53,802 bases of DNA from Bacteroidia bacterium (GTDB lineage: Bacteria; Bacteroidota; Bacteroidia; M30B66): the NCBI GenBank assembly GCA_019695235.1, contig JAIBAI010000015.1, positions 1-53,802 on the forward strand, given 5' to 3'. Shown one piece after another: positions 9,066 through 17,215 of this stretch. The translations under genes were made by a program, and so were the position numbers. Under the pieces are notes generated by a model. The model saw only the letters and a program-made list of their open reading frames with translations. It was not told the origin of the DNA and ran no database searches. The first letter of the stretch is position 1. Each line of letters starts with the position of its first letter.

Positions 9066-9650
9066 ATGTTATTGCCTGATAAACTAAAAAACACCCGGCT
9101 GATTCTTGGCTCTGCATCACAACGCAGGCTGGATTTATTAAGGGGGCTGGGGCTTGATTTCAGCGTGCAGGTATTGAATGTACCGGAAGATTTTTCACCC
9201 GCGTTGAAGCGCGAACAAATCGCAGTTTACTTGGCAGAAAAAAAAGCTCAGTCATTTGCAGGGTCACTGGAAGCAAATGAAATACTCATTACAGCAGATA
9301 CCATTGTATGGTTAGAGGGAACGGTATTAAATAAACCTGCCGACCTTGATGAAGCACGTAAAATGCTTTCGGCTATTTCCGGCAAAAAGCATGAAGTAGT
9401 AACAGGTGTTTGCTTAAGCAGTGTTTCTAAAACCCACAGTTTTTTTGCAGTTTCTGAGGTGCACTTTAAGCAACTTCTGCCGGATGAAATTGAACATTAT
9501 ATTCAAACTTACCGTCCGCTTGACAAAGCCGGTGCTTACGGCATACAAGAATGGATAGGTTATATAGGTGTAACATCCATTTCTGGCTGCTATTACAACA
9601 TTATGGGGCTCCCATTGCATGATCTCTATGCTGAATTGATAGCATTCTGA
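9066..9650 (+). CDS. maf: Maf-type nucleoside triphosphate pyrophosphatase
   Basis: 194 residues. Family members hydrolyse non-canonical or surplus nucleoside triphosphates (dTTP/UTP or modified bases) to the monophosphate plus diphosphate, a house-cleaning role. Visible motifs are LILGSASQRRLDLL (the S-x-x-R-R phosphate-binding start), ITADTIVWLEG, NKPADLDEARKML, SGKKHEVVTGV and the C-terminal DKAGAYGIQEW followed by NIMGLPL. Length is normal for the family. It is the last gene of the run that begins at ccmC. Confidence 0.92.
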   Translation: MLLPDKLKNTRLILGSASQRRLDLLRGLGLDFSVQVLNVPEDFSPALKREQIAVYLAEKKAQSFAGSLEANEILITADTIVWLEGTVLNKPADLDEARKMLSAISGKKHEVVTGVCLSSVSKTHSFFAVSEVHFKQLLPDEIEHYIQTYRPLDKAGAYGIQEWIGYIGVTSISGCYYNIMGLPLHDLYAELIAF

Positions 9651-9671
9651 ACCTGCCTGCCCTGAAATTAC

Positions 9672-9679
9672 TATTTTTG
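9672..9679 (+). promoter_or_regulatory. -7 promoter motif (TATTTTTG) just upstream of the lipoprotein gene
   Basis: TATTTTTG fits TAnnTTTG and ends 8 bp before the ATG at 9688, so the transcript would have almost no 5' leader. No clear -33 TTTG was found at the usual distance. Confidence 0.4.
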
Positions 9680-9687
9680 CCAATCTT

Positions 9688-10149
9688 ATGCGAACACAAA
9701 ACCTTCTTTTGACCTGGAGTATCTCAATGGTACTGCTGTTTACTGCTTGTGATGAGAAAAAAGATACCCGTGTAACAGCTGATATTGTGACTAACTCACA
9801 AAGTGCTGACGGTGTTTCCAATCTACCTGTAAGTATGATTCGTTTCGAGGAAGACACCTTTCGATTCGGTGAGGTACTTGAAGGCGAAAAGGTTTCTCAT
9901 GCCTATCGTTTTACCAATATTGGCAACAATGATTTGGTAATTGCCAATGCATCAGGTAGTTGCGGATGTACTGTGCCTGAATGGCCCAAAGAACCTATCA
10001 AGCCCGGGAAATCAGGGGTAATCAATGTGGTATTTGATAGCGAACGCAGGGCCGGGAAAGCAGAAAAATCAATAACAATTTACGCAAACACTGAACCTTC
10101 ACGACATGTATTGTTTTTGAAAGGTACGGTAAAGCCGAAATCTAACTAA
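9688..10149 (+). CDS. DUF1573 lipoprotein
   Basis: 153 residues with a lipoprotein signal peptide ending in the lipobox LLFTAC (acylated Cys about residue 21), so it is probably membrane-anchored. The DUF1573 domain covers roughly residues 52-150: FRFGEVLEGEKVSHAYRF, NIGNNDLVI, SCGCTVPEWP, and the final strand VLFLKGTV. The domain is an Ig-like (ASH/MSP-like) beta sandwich widespread in Bacteroidota; its function is unknown. yajC follows 18 bp downstream. Confidence 0.88.
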   Translation: MRTQNLLLTWSISMVLLFTACDEKKDTRVTADIVTNSQSADGVSNLPVSMIRFEEDTFRFGEVLEGEKVSHAYRFTNIGNNDLVIANASGSCGCTVPEWPKEPIKPGKSGVINVVFDSERRAGKAEKSITIYANTEPSRHVLFLKGTVKPKSN

Positions 10150-10167
10150 ACCCAATAACTCAAATTC

Positions 10168-10488
10168 ATGAACGCATTTCTTTTAATGGCAGCTCCCAAC
10201 GGACAAGCTGGCGGTGGGGCAACGCAAATTCTGATGCTGGTACTCATCTTCGGTGTCTTTTATTTCTTTATGATTCGCCCGCAGATGAAAAAAGCAAAAG
10301 AGGCGAAGAAATTCAGGGAAGCATTGGCAAAGGGCGACAAAGTAATTACCATTGGTGGCATTCATGGTAAAATTACCGAGGTGCAGGAAAGTACTTTCCT
10401 GATTGAAACGGAAGGTGGCGGCAAACTCCGGATTGAAAAAACCGCTGTTGCAACGGGTGCCGCTGACCAATTACAGACTGCAAAATAA
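10168..10488 (+). CDS. yajC: Preprotein translocase accessory subunit YajC
   Basis: 106 residues. A single membrane helix (ILMLVLIFGVFYFFMIRPQ) is followed by the hallmark RPQMKKAKE and a small cytosolic beta domain with GDKVITIGGIHGKI. In the family it associates with SecDF and the SecYEG translocon in the inner membrane. It lies 6 bp before the YbbR-domain gene, an arrangement common in Bacteroidota (yajC-ybbR-coaE). Confidence 0.94.
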   Translation: MNAFLLMAAPNGQAGGGATQILMLVLIFGVFYFFMIRPQMKKAKEAKKFREALAKGDKVITIGGIHGKITEVQESTFLIETEGGGKLRIEKTAVATGAADQLQTAK

Positions 10489-10494
10489 ATCACC

Positions 10495-11466
10495 ATGGCC
10501 GGGAAATCCCGTTCCATGCTGCGCTGGCTGAGCAGGCTTAAACGTGTGCTCCCGGTGTTTTTATTATGCGTGATTATCTCTGCGCTTTTTTGGGTGCTGT
10601 TGGCCTTTAATAGCCACTATACAACCCGAATCACCGTTCCGGTTGAATATATCAACATGCCTACCGATAGCCTTTTGTTAGATAAGCTTCCGGAATCAAT
10701 TGATATTGAAATTGCCGGTGAGGGCTATCAGTTGCTTACTTATATTATTAATCCTCATAAGGCAACTATGTTACTTAACGGGCATTATATGGGTGTTAGC
10801 GCCAGAAAGAACAGGGCAGATGCTTTTCTTTCAATAATGCCAAGTGTTGACCATTTCAACAAAGTGCATAACGATGTGAAGGCAATTCGTGCCGAACCTG
10901 ATACCATATTCTTTAATTTTTTCAGGCATGGTTTCAAGAAAGTACCGCTACGTGTAAATACCAGCATCGAATTCACCCCAGGCTATGGGCTGGCGGGTGC
11001 CATTCGTTTAAACCCTGAAAGTTTGCATGTCTCCGGGCCTGCTGAGATTCTTAACAAGATAATTTATCTGGAAACCGAAACTTTGCACCTGAGCAATGTG
11101 AACAACAACCAAACACAAGTATTAAAAGTAATCCAGCCGTTCAGAGAACTTAATTACTCACCTGTTGAAACACAAATTGAGCTTCCGGTAGAGAAATATA
11201 CCGAGGCGGTTTTTGATATCCCACTGCACACTGAGAACCTGAAGAACAAAGACAGTGTAGACATCAACCCTTTCATCATCAGGGTATCATGTACAGTAGC
11301 ATTGAGTAAATATGCCCTGTTGCAACCCGATTCGTTCTTACTCAGCGTGGATGTAAAAACCTTAAAAGCGAAAAAGCTGAAAGTTAAGCTACAGAAGCAA
11401 CCAGGCTTTGTCAACAACATAAAGTTGAGCCCGGATTATGTTGATTGCATAGTGCGTAAACGATGA
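10495..11466 (+). CDS. YbbR-like domain protein
   Basis: 323 residues. After a short basic start comes one membrane helix (about residues 18-38, VLPVFLLCVIISALFWVLLAF). Extracytoplasmic YbbR-type beta repeats follow, visible as TTRITVPVEYINMPTD, LPESIDIEIAGEG, KVPLRVNTSIEF, and PESLHVSGPAEILNKI. In Firmicutes the related CdaR regulates a diadenylate cyclase, but no cyclase is adjacent here, so that role is not claimed. The stop overlaps the coaE start by 4 bp. Confidence 0.85.
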   Translation: MAGKSRSMLRWLSRLKRVLPVFLLCVIISALFWVLLAFNSHYTTRITVPVEYINMPTDSLLLDKLPESIDIEIAGEGYQLLTYIINPHKATMLLNGHYMGVSARKNRADAFLSIMPSVDHFNKVHNDVKAIRAEPDTIFFNFFRHGFKKVPLRVNTSIEFTPGYGLAGAIRLNPESLHVSGPAEILNKIIYLETETLHLSNVNNNQTQVLKVIQPFRELNYSPVETQIELPVEKYTEAVFDIPLHTENLKNKDSVDINPFIIRVSCTVALSKYALLQPDSFLLSVDVKTLKAKKLKVKLQKQPGFVNNIKLSPDYVDCIVRKR

Positions 11467-12044
11467 AAGTATTCGGCATAACCGGGGGTATTGGGAGTGG
11501 AAAAAGTACCATTGCCCGCGTATTTTCTATCCTCGGGGTACCTGTTTATTCTGCTGATGACCGTGCAAAAGAACTGATGTGCAAGCCTCATGTGCTTGAA
11601 AAAATAAAGCAAATTTTTGGCCAGCAGGCAATTACATCCGAAGGCAAGCCCAATTTCTCCTATATGGGTGAACAGGCTTTTACCAGGCCCACCCTATTAG
11701 AGCAACTCAACCAATTAGTACACCCTTTGGTGGGAGCAGATTTTAAGGTCTGGGCACAAAGCCGAAAAGAACCCTTGCTTCTTAAAGAAGCGGCCATCAT
11801 CTTTGAAACAGGAACTCATCTATTACTGGATGGTGTTATCGTAGTGAGTGCACCTGAAGAACTGCGCATCATACGCGTAATGCAGCGTAACGGGTTCAGC
11901 AGAGAGCAGGTAAAAGCAAGAATGGAGCGGCAATGGCCGGAAGAGCAGCTACTTTCAAAGGCCGACTTTATCGTGCACAACGATGAATCACAATTGGTGA
12001 TTCCACAAATTCTTTCGATTATCAGCACCATTAATTCCAAATAA
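11463..12044 (+). CDS. coaE: Dephospho-CoA kinase
   Basis: 193 residues; catalyses the last step of coenzyme A synthesis, the ATP-dependent 3'-phosphorylation of dephospho-CoA. The Walker A motif GITGGIGSGKST covers residues 4-15. The family elements VYSADDRAKELM, LNQLVHPLV, EAAIIFETG and RIIRVMQRNGFSREQVKARM (LID region) follow in order. Full family length. It is translationally coupled to the YbbR-domain gene. Confidence 0.95.
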   Translation: MKVFGITGGIGSGKSTIARVFSILGVPVYSADDRAKELMCKPHVLEKIKQIFGQQAITSEGKPNFSYMGEQAFTRPTLLEQLNQLVHPLVGADFKVWAQSRKEPLLLKEAAIIFETGTHLLLDGVIVVSAPEELRIIRVMQRNGFSREQVKARMERQWPEEQLLSKADFIVHNDESQLVIPQILSIISTINSK

Positions 12045-12072
12045 AATATTTAAATTTCGGAAAAAATGGGCA

Positions 12073-13743
12073 ATGTTCCGATGGCTTCTTGGTTTGCTTT
12101 GTTTATGCCACACAGGGTATCATGCCTATGCCCAGTTTGAATATCCGCTTGCCACTTATGTTCAACTGCGTGAAAGGTTAATTAATAAATACCTAATTGT
12201 TGGCGAGGGTCATGGTTGCAGCCTTCCTGCAAGTTGGTATGATTCTACTCGATCACAGTTGGTTTATGAGGATGAAACCACCAGACAGCTGGGATGGTAT
12301 CTTGCCCTTCTGGCAACTGAGCATCATTTGAATGAGCTGCATGGCAAAGATAACCAGGCTACAAGGCGGGAACTGTATTTTGCCATCAGAGCCATTCAAC
12401 GTTTAGACCGTTATGCTGAGTACCTTCAGTGTTCTCCGGCCTCAACACTGAGCTGGGACGAGCAAAGCAAGCGGTATAATACTAACACATCATGCTGGTC
12501 AGATACAATAGAGAATAATCTGAACGGATATATCATGCGCGAAGATATTCCTCCCGGCTGGCATAAGCGGTTTCCGGGTGACCAACCCGTACGTCATGGT
12601 AACGGTTATAGCAACTGGATAGTTCAGGATAAGTTTAATAAGAGTCCTAATCCGGCAAGTCAGGACCAGATTTACCATTTGCTTTTCGGCTTCGCCTTTA
12701 TTCAAAAGTATCTTCCTGATACATTGGTAGTGAATTCACTGAATATTCGCCAGGAGGCTCAAAACATTGCATATCGGTTTGCAGAAGCTTTCAATCAGGA
12801 ATTTCGCTTGAAAAACCCTATTACCGGCGGTGTTGTTGATGCTGATTTAGGCGGTAATGCGAAGTTTTATGCTTTTTTATTTGCCGTTGCAGCCGATCGC
12901 CTGGTAAATGGTAAGATATATCCATCTTCAAAAGAACGCCAAAAGGCATACGATGAACAAAACCGGTGGTTTAGCCAATTGGTAAAAAACAATAAAAATT
13001 TATGGACGCATTTTACCACACTTATGTGGGCAGGAGCCTCTCTGGCAAGTCCTAACCAGATAATGACTATGCTTTTGTTGTGTGTTGGTAATGCCCTTAA
13101 TGGTTCGCCCGAAAACAATTCATTTGTTCTATTAAACAAAGTATCATCATTCATTAATCCCGAGTACAGGTTTTTCCAAAATGCATACATGTTGCTTCAA
13201 AATAAAAAGTACTCTTTTGGGTACACCCAACATGAAATGCAAACAATGCTTCTCGCAATGGATGAACCAGGGCCCCGGCGTTATACCATTAGCGGGTCGT
13301 GTAATTTCTTACAAAACAAGGTGTGGAACCGCGATTGTATTTTTGTACAACCTCGTATTTTGCCCTGTACCGACCAAATCTTCGAAGGACATTTTAACGG
13401 CATAGATTATATGCTATTTCACAATATATATTTCTTGCAATTTGAAAGTAGTGCAAAAGAAAATCCATTTCCTCCGGTTGATTTGAGTGGTCCGGAGTTC
13501 AAAGTAATACCTAATCCGACCAGCTCTCAAATTAGCCTTGCATACAGTTGCAAACATGAAGAATTGGTGAATATCTTTGTTAGCGATGCTTCAGGCAGGA
13601 TCGTATACAAGCAACAGGCCATTAATCTGCCTTCCGGCGAGGGGCAATATCAGCTACCCGTACCTGGCCTGGTTCAGGGTATATATTTCTTATCTGTGTA
13701 CGGGCGGAATTTTCAGAAACAAATTCGGGTACTTCTTCTTTAA
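12073..13743 (+). CDS. Secreted protein of unknown function with T9SS type A sorting domain
   Basis: 556 residues. A signal peptide (MFRWLLGLLCLC ... AYA, then QFEYP) leads a long region, about residues 25-470, with no family I recognise. It is rich in aromatic and helical-looking stretches (GWYLALLATEHHLNEL, ELYFAIRAIQRLDRYAEYL, PASQDQIYHLLFGFAFIQKY), and its scattered helix pairs resemble alpha-helical barrel enzymes or binding proteins, but no catalytic signature is evident. The C-terminal ~80 residues are a clear T9SS sorting domain (FKVIPNPTSSQI ... VSDASGRIVYKQ ... GIYFLSVYG). It sits between coaE and nnr, and a TAAATTTC near-match to the -7 motif lies at 12051-12058. Confidence 0.8.
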   Translation: MFRWLLGLLCLCHTGYHAYAQFEYPLATYVQLRERLINKYLIVGEGHGCSLPASWYDSTRSQLVYEDETTRQLGWYLALLATEHHLNELHGKDNQATRRELYFAIRAIQRLDRYAEYLQCSPASTLSWDEQSKRYNTNTSCWSDTIENNLNGYIMREDIPPGWHKRFPGDQPVRHGNGYSNWIVQDKFNKSPNPASQDQIYHLLFGFAFIQKYLPDTLVVNSLNIRQEAQNIAYRFAEAFNQEFRLKNPITGGVVDADLGGNAKFYAFLFAVAADRLVNGKIYPSSKERQKAYDEQNRWFSQLVKNNKNLWTHFTTLMWAGASLASPNQIMTMLLLCVGNALNGSPENNSFVLLNKVSSFINPEYRFFQNAYMLLQNKKYSFGYTQHEMQTMLLAMDEPGPRRYTISGSCNFLQNKVWNRDCIFVQPRILPCTDQIFEGHFNGIDYMLFHNIYFLQFESSAKENPFPPVDLSGPEFKVIPNPTSSQISLAYSCKHEELVNIFVSDASGRIVYKQQAINLPSGEGQYQLPVPGLVQGIYFLSVYGRNFQKQIRVLLL

Positions 13744-13752
13744 TCATCAGTC

Positions 13753-15258
13753 GTGAAAATTTTAAACACCGCGCAAGTCCGGCAATTGGACAAGGACTCT
13801 ATTGCAAATCAACAGATTAGCTCAGACGCATTAATGGAGCGAGCTGGAGGATGTTGCGCTGACTGGCTGCTGAACCAATTTGGCATCAGCAAACCTTACG
13901 AGATTATTTGTGGGAACGGGAACAATGGAGGCGATGGTTTGGTAATTGCACGTTTACTCACTTTGGCTGGTGCGAAGGTTTCAATCTGGATTTTCAAAGA
14001 TGCTGAACGAAGCGATGATAACCAATTAAACTTAGCAAGACTTACTGCTCTAAATATTGTACAGCATGAGATGAATGACGCATCTCTTAAAAGCCAGGTT
14101 CTTCCAGGTGCAATTTTGATTGATGCTTTTATTGGCAGTGGGTTAAAGCAGCCTTTAAGAGAAAATACGCTCGGAGTAATACTATGGATGAACGCACAAA
14201 AAAAGACAGCATTATCCCTTATTTCCATTGACTGTCCAAGTGGCTTTAACGCAGACGCTCCGCCTACAATTAACTCGGCAGCAGTAATGGCTGATTTTAC
14301 GTTAAGTTTCCATTGTCCGAAACTGATGTTTTTCTTTGAAGAGTCGTACAAATTCACCGGACAATGGGAAGTACTAGACATAGGGCTTGACAAAGATTTA
14401 GGCTTAGCATCGCAATATGAGTATTTGCTGCATAATGACCTTGAGGGTATTATCAAGCCTCGTTATCTTTTCAGCCACAAAGGGTATTTCGGGCATGCAC
14501 TTATCGCAGGTGGTTCAAAGGGGCATTGCGGTGCAGTTGTTTTAGCAGCCAAATCATGTTTAAGAGCGGGTGCGGGGCTGGTTACCTGCCTGCTTCCCGG
14601 AGATTGTGTAACATCATTTCATGGCTCCTGTGATGAAGCTATGACAATTTCTTCAAGTGAAGCAGGGCATATTGCACCAAGCCCCATTCTTGTAAGCAGG
14701 TTTTCAACGGTTGCTTTCGGGCCTGGTGCAGGCAAGCATGATGACACCGCAAGGCTATTGAAATATCTCATTCAGGAAGCAACAACACCGATGGTAATAG
14801 ATGCCGATGGGATTAACATTTTGGCAGAAAACATGACATGGTTGTCTTTTATTCCGCCCGGTTCAATTTTAACACCACACCCACGTGAATTTGACAGGAT
14901 GGCAGGGAATTCGGTCAATACATTTGAACGGATGGAGAAGGCAATTGAACTTGCACGGTTGAATGATATTATCATTGTATTAAAAGACGCCTTTACCCGG
15001 ATTATTTTCCCTGATGGCAGGGTGTATTTCAACAGTACGGGGAATCCGGGTATGGCTACCGGGGGCAGTGGTGATGTATTAACCGGCATTATTGCCGGAT
15101 TGCTGGCTCAGGGTTTATCATCTGAGAACGCGGCTAAGCTTGGTGTTTTTTTACATGGTTTGTCAGGCGACATTGCCATTGAGAACGGGCATGAGCAAAG
15201 CATGGTAGCCGGCGACCTCATCAGCTGTTTGCCTCAAGCATGGAGGCGCCTGGCTTAA
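13753..15258 (+). CDS. nnr: Bifunctional NAD(P)H-hydrate epimerase / ADP-dependent dehydratase
   Basis: 501 residues; repairs hydrated NADH and NADPH. The N-terminal YjeF_N epimerase domain (about 1-215) has LMERAGG and CGNGNNGGDGLVIAR, then SIDCPSGFNAD. The C-terminal ribokinase-like dehydratase domain (about 230-500) has KGYFGHALIAGGSKG, FGPGAGK, VIDADGIN, LTPHPREFDRM and GGSGDVLTGIIAGL. The start is GTG, 9 bp after the upstream stop. The final stop is shared with the convergent xseB stop in the tetranucleotide TTAA. Confidence 0.95.
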   Translation: MKILNTAQVRQLDKDSIANQQISSDALMERAGGCCADWLLNQFGISKPYEIICGNGNNGGDGLVIARLLTLAGAKVSIWIFKDAERSDDNQLNLARLTALNIVQHEMNDASLKSQVLPGAILIDAFIGSGLKQPLRENTLGVILWMNAQKKTALSLISIDCPSGFNADAPPTINSAAVMADFTLSFHCPKLMFFFEESYKFTGQWEVLDIGLDKDLGLASQYEYLLHNDLEGIIKPRYLFSHKGYFGHALIAGGSKGHCGAVVLAAKSCLRAGAGLVTCLLPGDCVTSFHGSCDEAMTISSSEAGHIAPSPILVSRFSTVAFGPGAGKHDDTARLLKYLIQEATTPMVIDADGINILAENMTWLSFIPPGSILTPHPREFDRMAGNSVNTFERMEKAIELARLNDIIIVLKDAFTRIIFPDGRVYFNSTGNPGMATGGSGDVLTGIIAGLLAQGLSSENAAKLGVFLHGLSGDIAIENGHEQSMVAGDLISCLPQAWRRLA

Positions 15259-15464
15259 GTTGATTCAGAAGACTCAAGTTCTTCAAGAATCCGGGCGACA
15301 TCCTCCTCGGTGGTGCGTAAGATAGTGCGGCAGGTTTTAATTAGTTCTGCTGCCCGTTTCACATGTTCTGAAAGTTGATCCACAGGGATATTTCCTGATT
15401 CTATATCCTGAATAATTGTCTGCAACTCGTCAAGTGCTGCTTTGTAGTTTGGTTTTTTGGTCAT
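15255..15464 (-). CDS. xseB: Exodeoxyribonuclease VII small subunit
   Basis: 69 residues, the usual size. The helical hairpin pattern YKAALDELQTIIQDIESGNIPVDQL followed by KRAAELIKTCRTIL matches XseB. Several copies bind each XseA to form the single-strand-specific exonuclease. It is preceded 6 bp upstream by xseA and ends convergently with nnr with a 4-bp overlap. Confidence 0.93.
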   Translation of the reverse strand: MTKKPNYKAALDELQTIIQDIESGNIPVDQLSEHVKRAAELIKTCRTILRTTEEDVARILEELESSEST

Positions 15465-15470
15465 TGATTT

Positions 15471-16796
15471 TTACTTCTTTTTAGTTTCAACCCGGCTAAT
15501 GAGTTTGCCCTTAAACAACACGGTTTCAATTACATCTCCTTCGTTTGCTTTCATGGATTCTGTAAGCGCTTTTCCGTTTAACATGGTGATGGAGAATCCT
15601 CGTTTCAATATTAACTTTGGATCAAGCATTTTCGCTTGCTGCTCATAGCTATCGAGCAATGTTTTTTGTCTGATTAAAAAATATCCGCCTGAATGTTTTA
15701 AGCGCTCTGTTGAGGTATCCAATTGTTGGCGAAGCAATTGCCTGTTTTGTCGCTCAGTATTTTGTATACGTTGTGGTATCTGGCGGGTAAACTGGTCTTG
15801 GCTGTCTAACGTTCTTCGAACCGATAGCGAGAAATACTTCACTGCTGCAATAAATTGTTCATGTTTTTGCCGAATTGCTTTGCCTGGGGCAGTACGAAGT
15901 TTTTCAAAAGTATTCTCAACAGGAACTGATAAGTCATGGAAGCATTGCAGTAGGAAGGTAGCAGTTTCGGTAGGGGTAATAAAATGGCGGAATGAAACCA
16001 ACTCTGCTATGGTCTCATTGGTTGCATGTCCGACCCCTGAAAGCACAGGTAAGGGGAACAATGCAATTTCCCTGGCAAGGTCATAATGATTATAGCAAGA
16101 CAGACCGATGTCACCACCACCGCCACGAATGATGAGTACCAAATCAAAATGGTGTTGAACATGTTTTATCTTTTTCAATGCAGCCACTATAGAATCCACT
16201 GCTTTTTCGCCTTGTAGCAAAGCCGGAAAAAGGAAATGGAAATATTTATAGCCCCAGGGGTTCTGATCAATCACCTTCAGGAAATCGGCATAGCCTTTGC
16301 TGGTTTCAACAGAGATTACAGCCAGACGTTGTGGCAAGTCAGGAAATTCAAGCTGTTTATTCCGGGTAAACAAACCTTCTTTTTTCAGTCTTTCGATATT
16401 TTCGAGCCTTTCTCTTTCGAGTTCCCCTAAAGAGTATGAGGGGTCCATATCATGAATACGTAAACTCAGATCATAGACCGGGTCGTACTGTATTGATGCT
16501 TCGAATAAAATGGTGATTCCGTCTTTGAGTGGCTCTTTAAGCACAGCGTTAAAGGCTTTGTTAATCCGGTCAAAGTCACCTTTCCATAGTACAGATCTGA
16601 ATTGTGCGACCACCTTTCCTTCAATTCTTTCGAGTAGCTCAGGATAACAATGACCTGAATGGCTGTAGTGGTTTAATTTGTTCAGTTCGGCTTTTACCCA
16701 GAAGGTGCTTTTATACCGCTCATTCAGGGTGCGTTGAATACTTTGTGCAACCTCCCGGAGGGTAAAAACTTTTTTTCCGGCGATATCTATTGCCAT
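15471..16796 (-). CDS. xseA: Exodeoxyribonuclease VII large subunit
   Basis: 441 residues. An N-terminal OB-fold DNA-binding domain (about 10-105, FWVKAELNKLNHYSHSGHCYPEL, AQFRSVLW) is followed by the catalytic core with VISVETSKGYADFLKVI, LIIRGGGGDIGLSCYNH and GVGHATNETIAE, then a coiled-coil region and a C-terminal segment containing LKRGFSIT. The catalytic block reads GHATN where E. coli has GHETD, so the acidic residue is an asparagine. I recall similar GHxTN forms in other Bacteroidota, so I treat this as a lineage variant and not as decay. Confidence 0.93.
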   Translation of the reverse strand: MAIDIAGKKVFTLREVAQSIQRTLNERYKSTFWVKAELNKLNHYSHSGHCYPELLERIEGKVVAQFRSVLWKGDFDRINKAFNAVLKEPLKDGITILFEASIQYDPVYDLSLRIHDMDPSYSLGELERERLENIERLKKEGLFTRNKQLEFPDLPQRLAVISVETSKGYADFLKVIDQNPWGYKYFHFLFPALLQGEKAVDSIVAALKKIKHVQHHFDLVLIIRGGGGDIGLSCYNHYDLAREIALFPLPVLSGVGHATNETIAELVSFRHFITPTETATFLLQCFHDLSVPVENTFEKLRTAPGKAIRQKHEQFIAAVKYFSLSVRRTLDSQDQFTRQIPQRIQNTERQNRQLLRQQLDTSTERLKHSGGYFLIRQKTLLDSYEQQAKMLDPKLILKRGFSITMLNGKALTESMKANEGDVIETVLFKGKLISRVETKKK

Positions 16797-16815
16797 GTAA
16801 CAGGAGGGGGGATAT

Positions 16816-16832
16816 TAACAAACATTTAATTC
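16816..16832 (+). repeat. 17-bp direct repeat, copy 1
   Basis: TAACAAACATTTAATTC, identical to 20384-20400. The two copies bracket the PPC-repeat gene, 3.57 kb apart. AT-rich, so a chance match cannot be excluded. Confidence 0.4.
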
Positions 16833-17127
16833 ATCGTCTTGATGCGGTTAAATTCTTCCTGGCTGAATACCAGCAAAAAGTTAACTCATAAAGCAAATGA
16901 GAAAGCGAATTTACAAAATCTCAGGATTTTGATGTCACCAATATTACTTATGAACCTCATTATGATATGTTAATATTCAAATCTGTTCATGGCAGTGCAA
17001 ATTCACTCATAATGCAATTCGGCAGAACATTGTGCATAGAAAAAAGTATGCAATACATTGTAAAGCATCACCTATTTCAGAGGCCTTTTGGTTGCCGACA
17101 GGTTTACAATTGAATCGCAACATTAAA

Positions 17128-17159
17128 TTTGCCGTTTCATTGCATATCTATTACTTTTG
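17128..17159 (+). promoter_or_regulatory. Promoter: TTTG-N20-TACTTTTG
   Basis: A -33 TTTG at 17128-17131 and a -7 TACTTTTG at 17152-17159, 20 bp apart, fit the Bacteroidota promoter. Transcription from about 17165 gives a leader of about 50 nt before the ATG at 17216 and excludes earlier in-frame starts. Confidence 0.55.
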
Positions 17160-17215
17160 AACTCCTAAAGGGCTGTCGAAGCCAGTTTATTCTATTCACC
17201 TATAACCAATTAACG

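Larger units (their letters stand above)
16797..17215. other. Intergenic region between xseA and the PPC-repeat gene
   Basis: 419 bp between divergent genes, AT-rich and without a convincing open reading frame. It holds a 17-bp sequence that recurs at 20384-20400, one good promoter on the + strand (17128-17159) and a second -7-like motif TAAATTTG at 17124-17131. I found no clear -7 motif for xseA on the minus strand. Confidence 0.5.

Noticed and set aside
9414-9857. 147-codon minus-strand frame across the maf/DUF1573 junction
   Set aside because: Overlaps two well-supported genes and the promoter between them; no protein-like pattern.
15471-16796. XseA as a decayed enzyme because GHETD reads GHATN
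   Set aside because: The gene is full length, paired with xseB, and similar GHxTN forms are, to my recollection, common in Bacteroidota.
17129-17215. Upstream start for the PPC-repeat protein
   Set aside because: The first 29 codons cover the -7 motif TACTTTTG and would bury the signal peptide; ATG 17216 is better.
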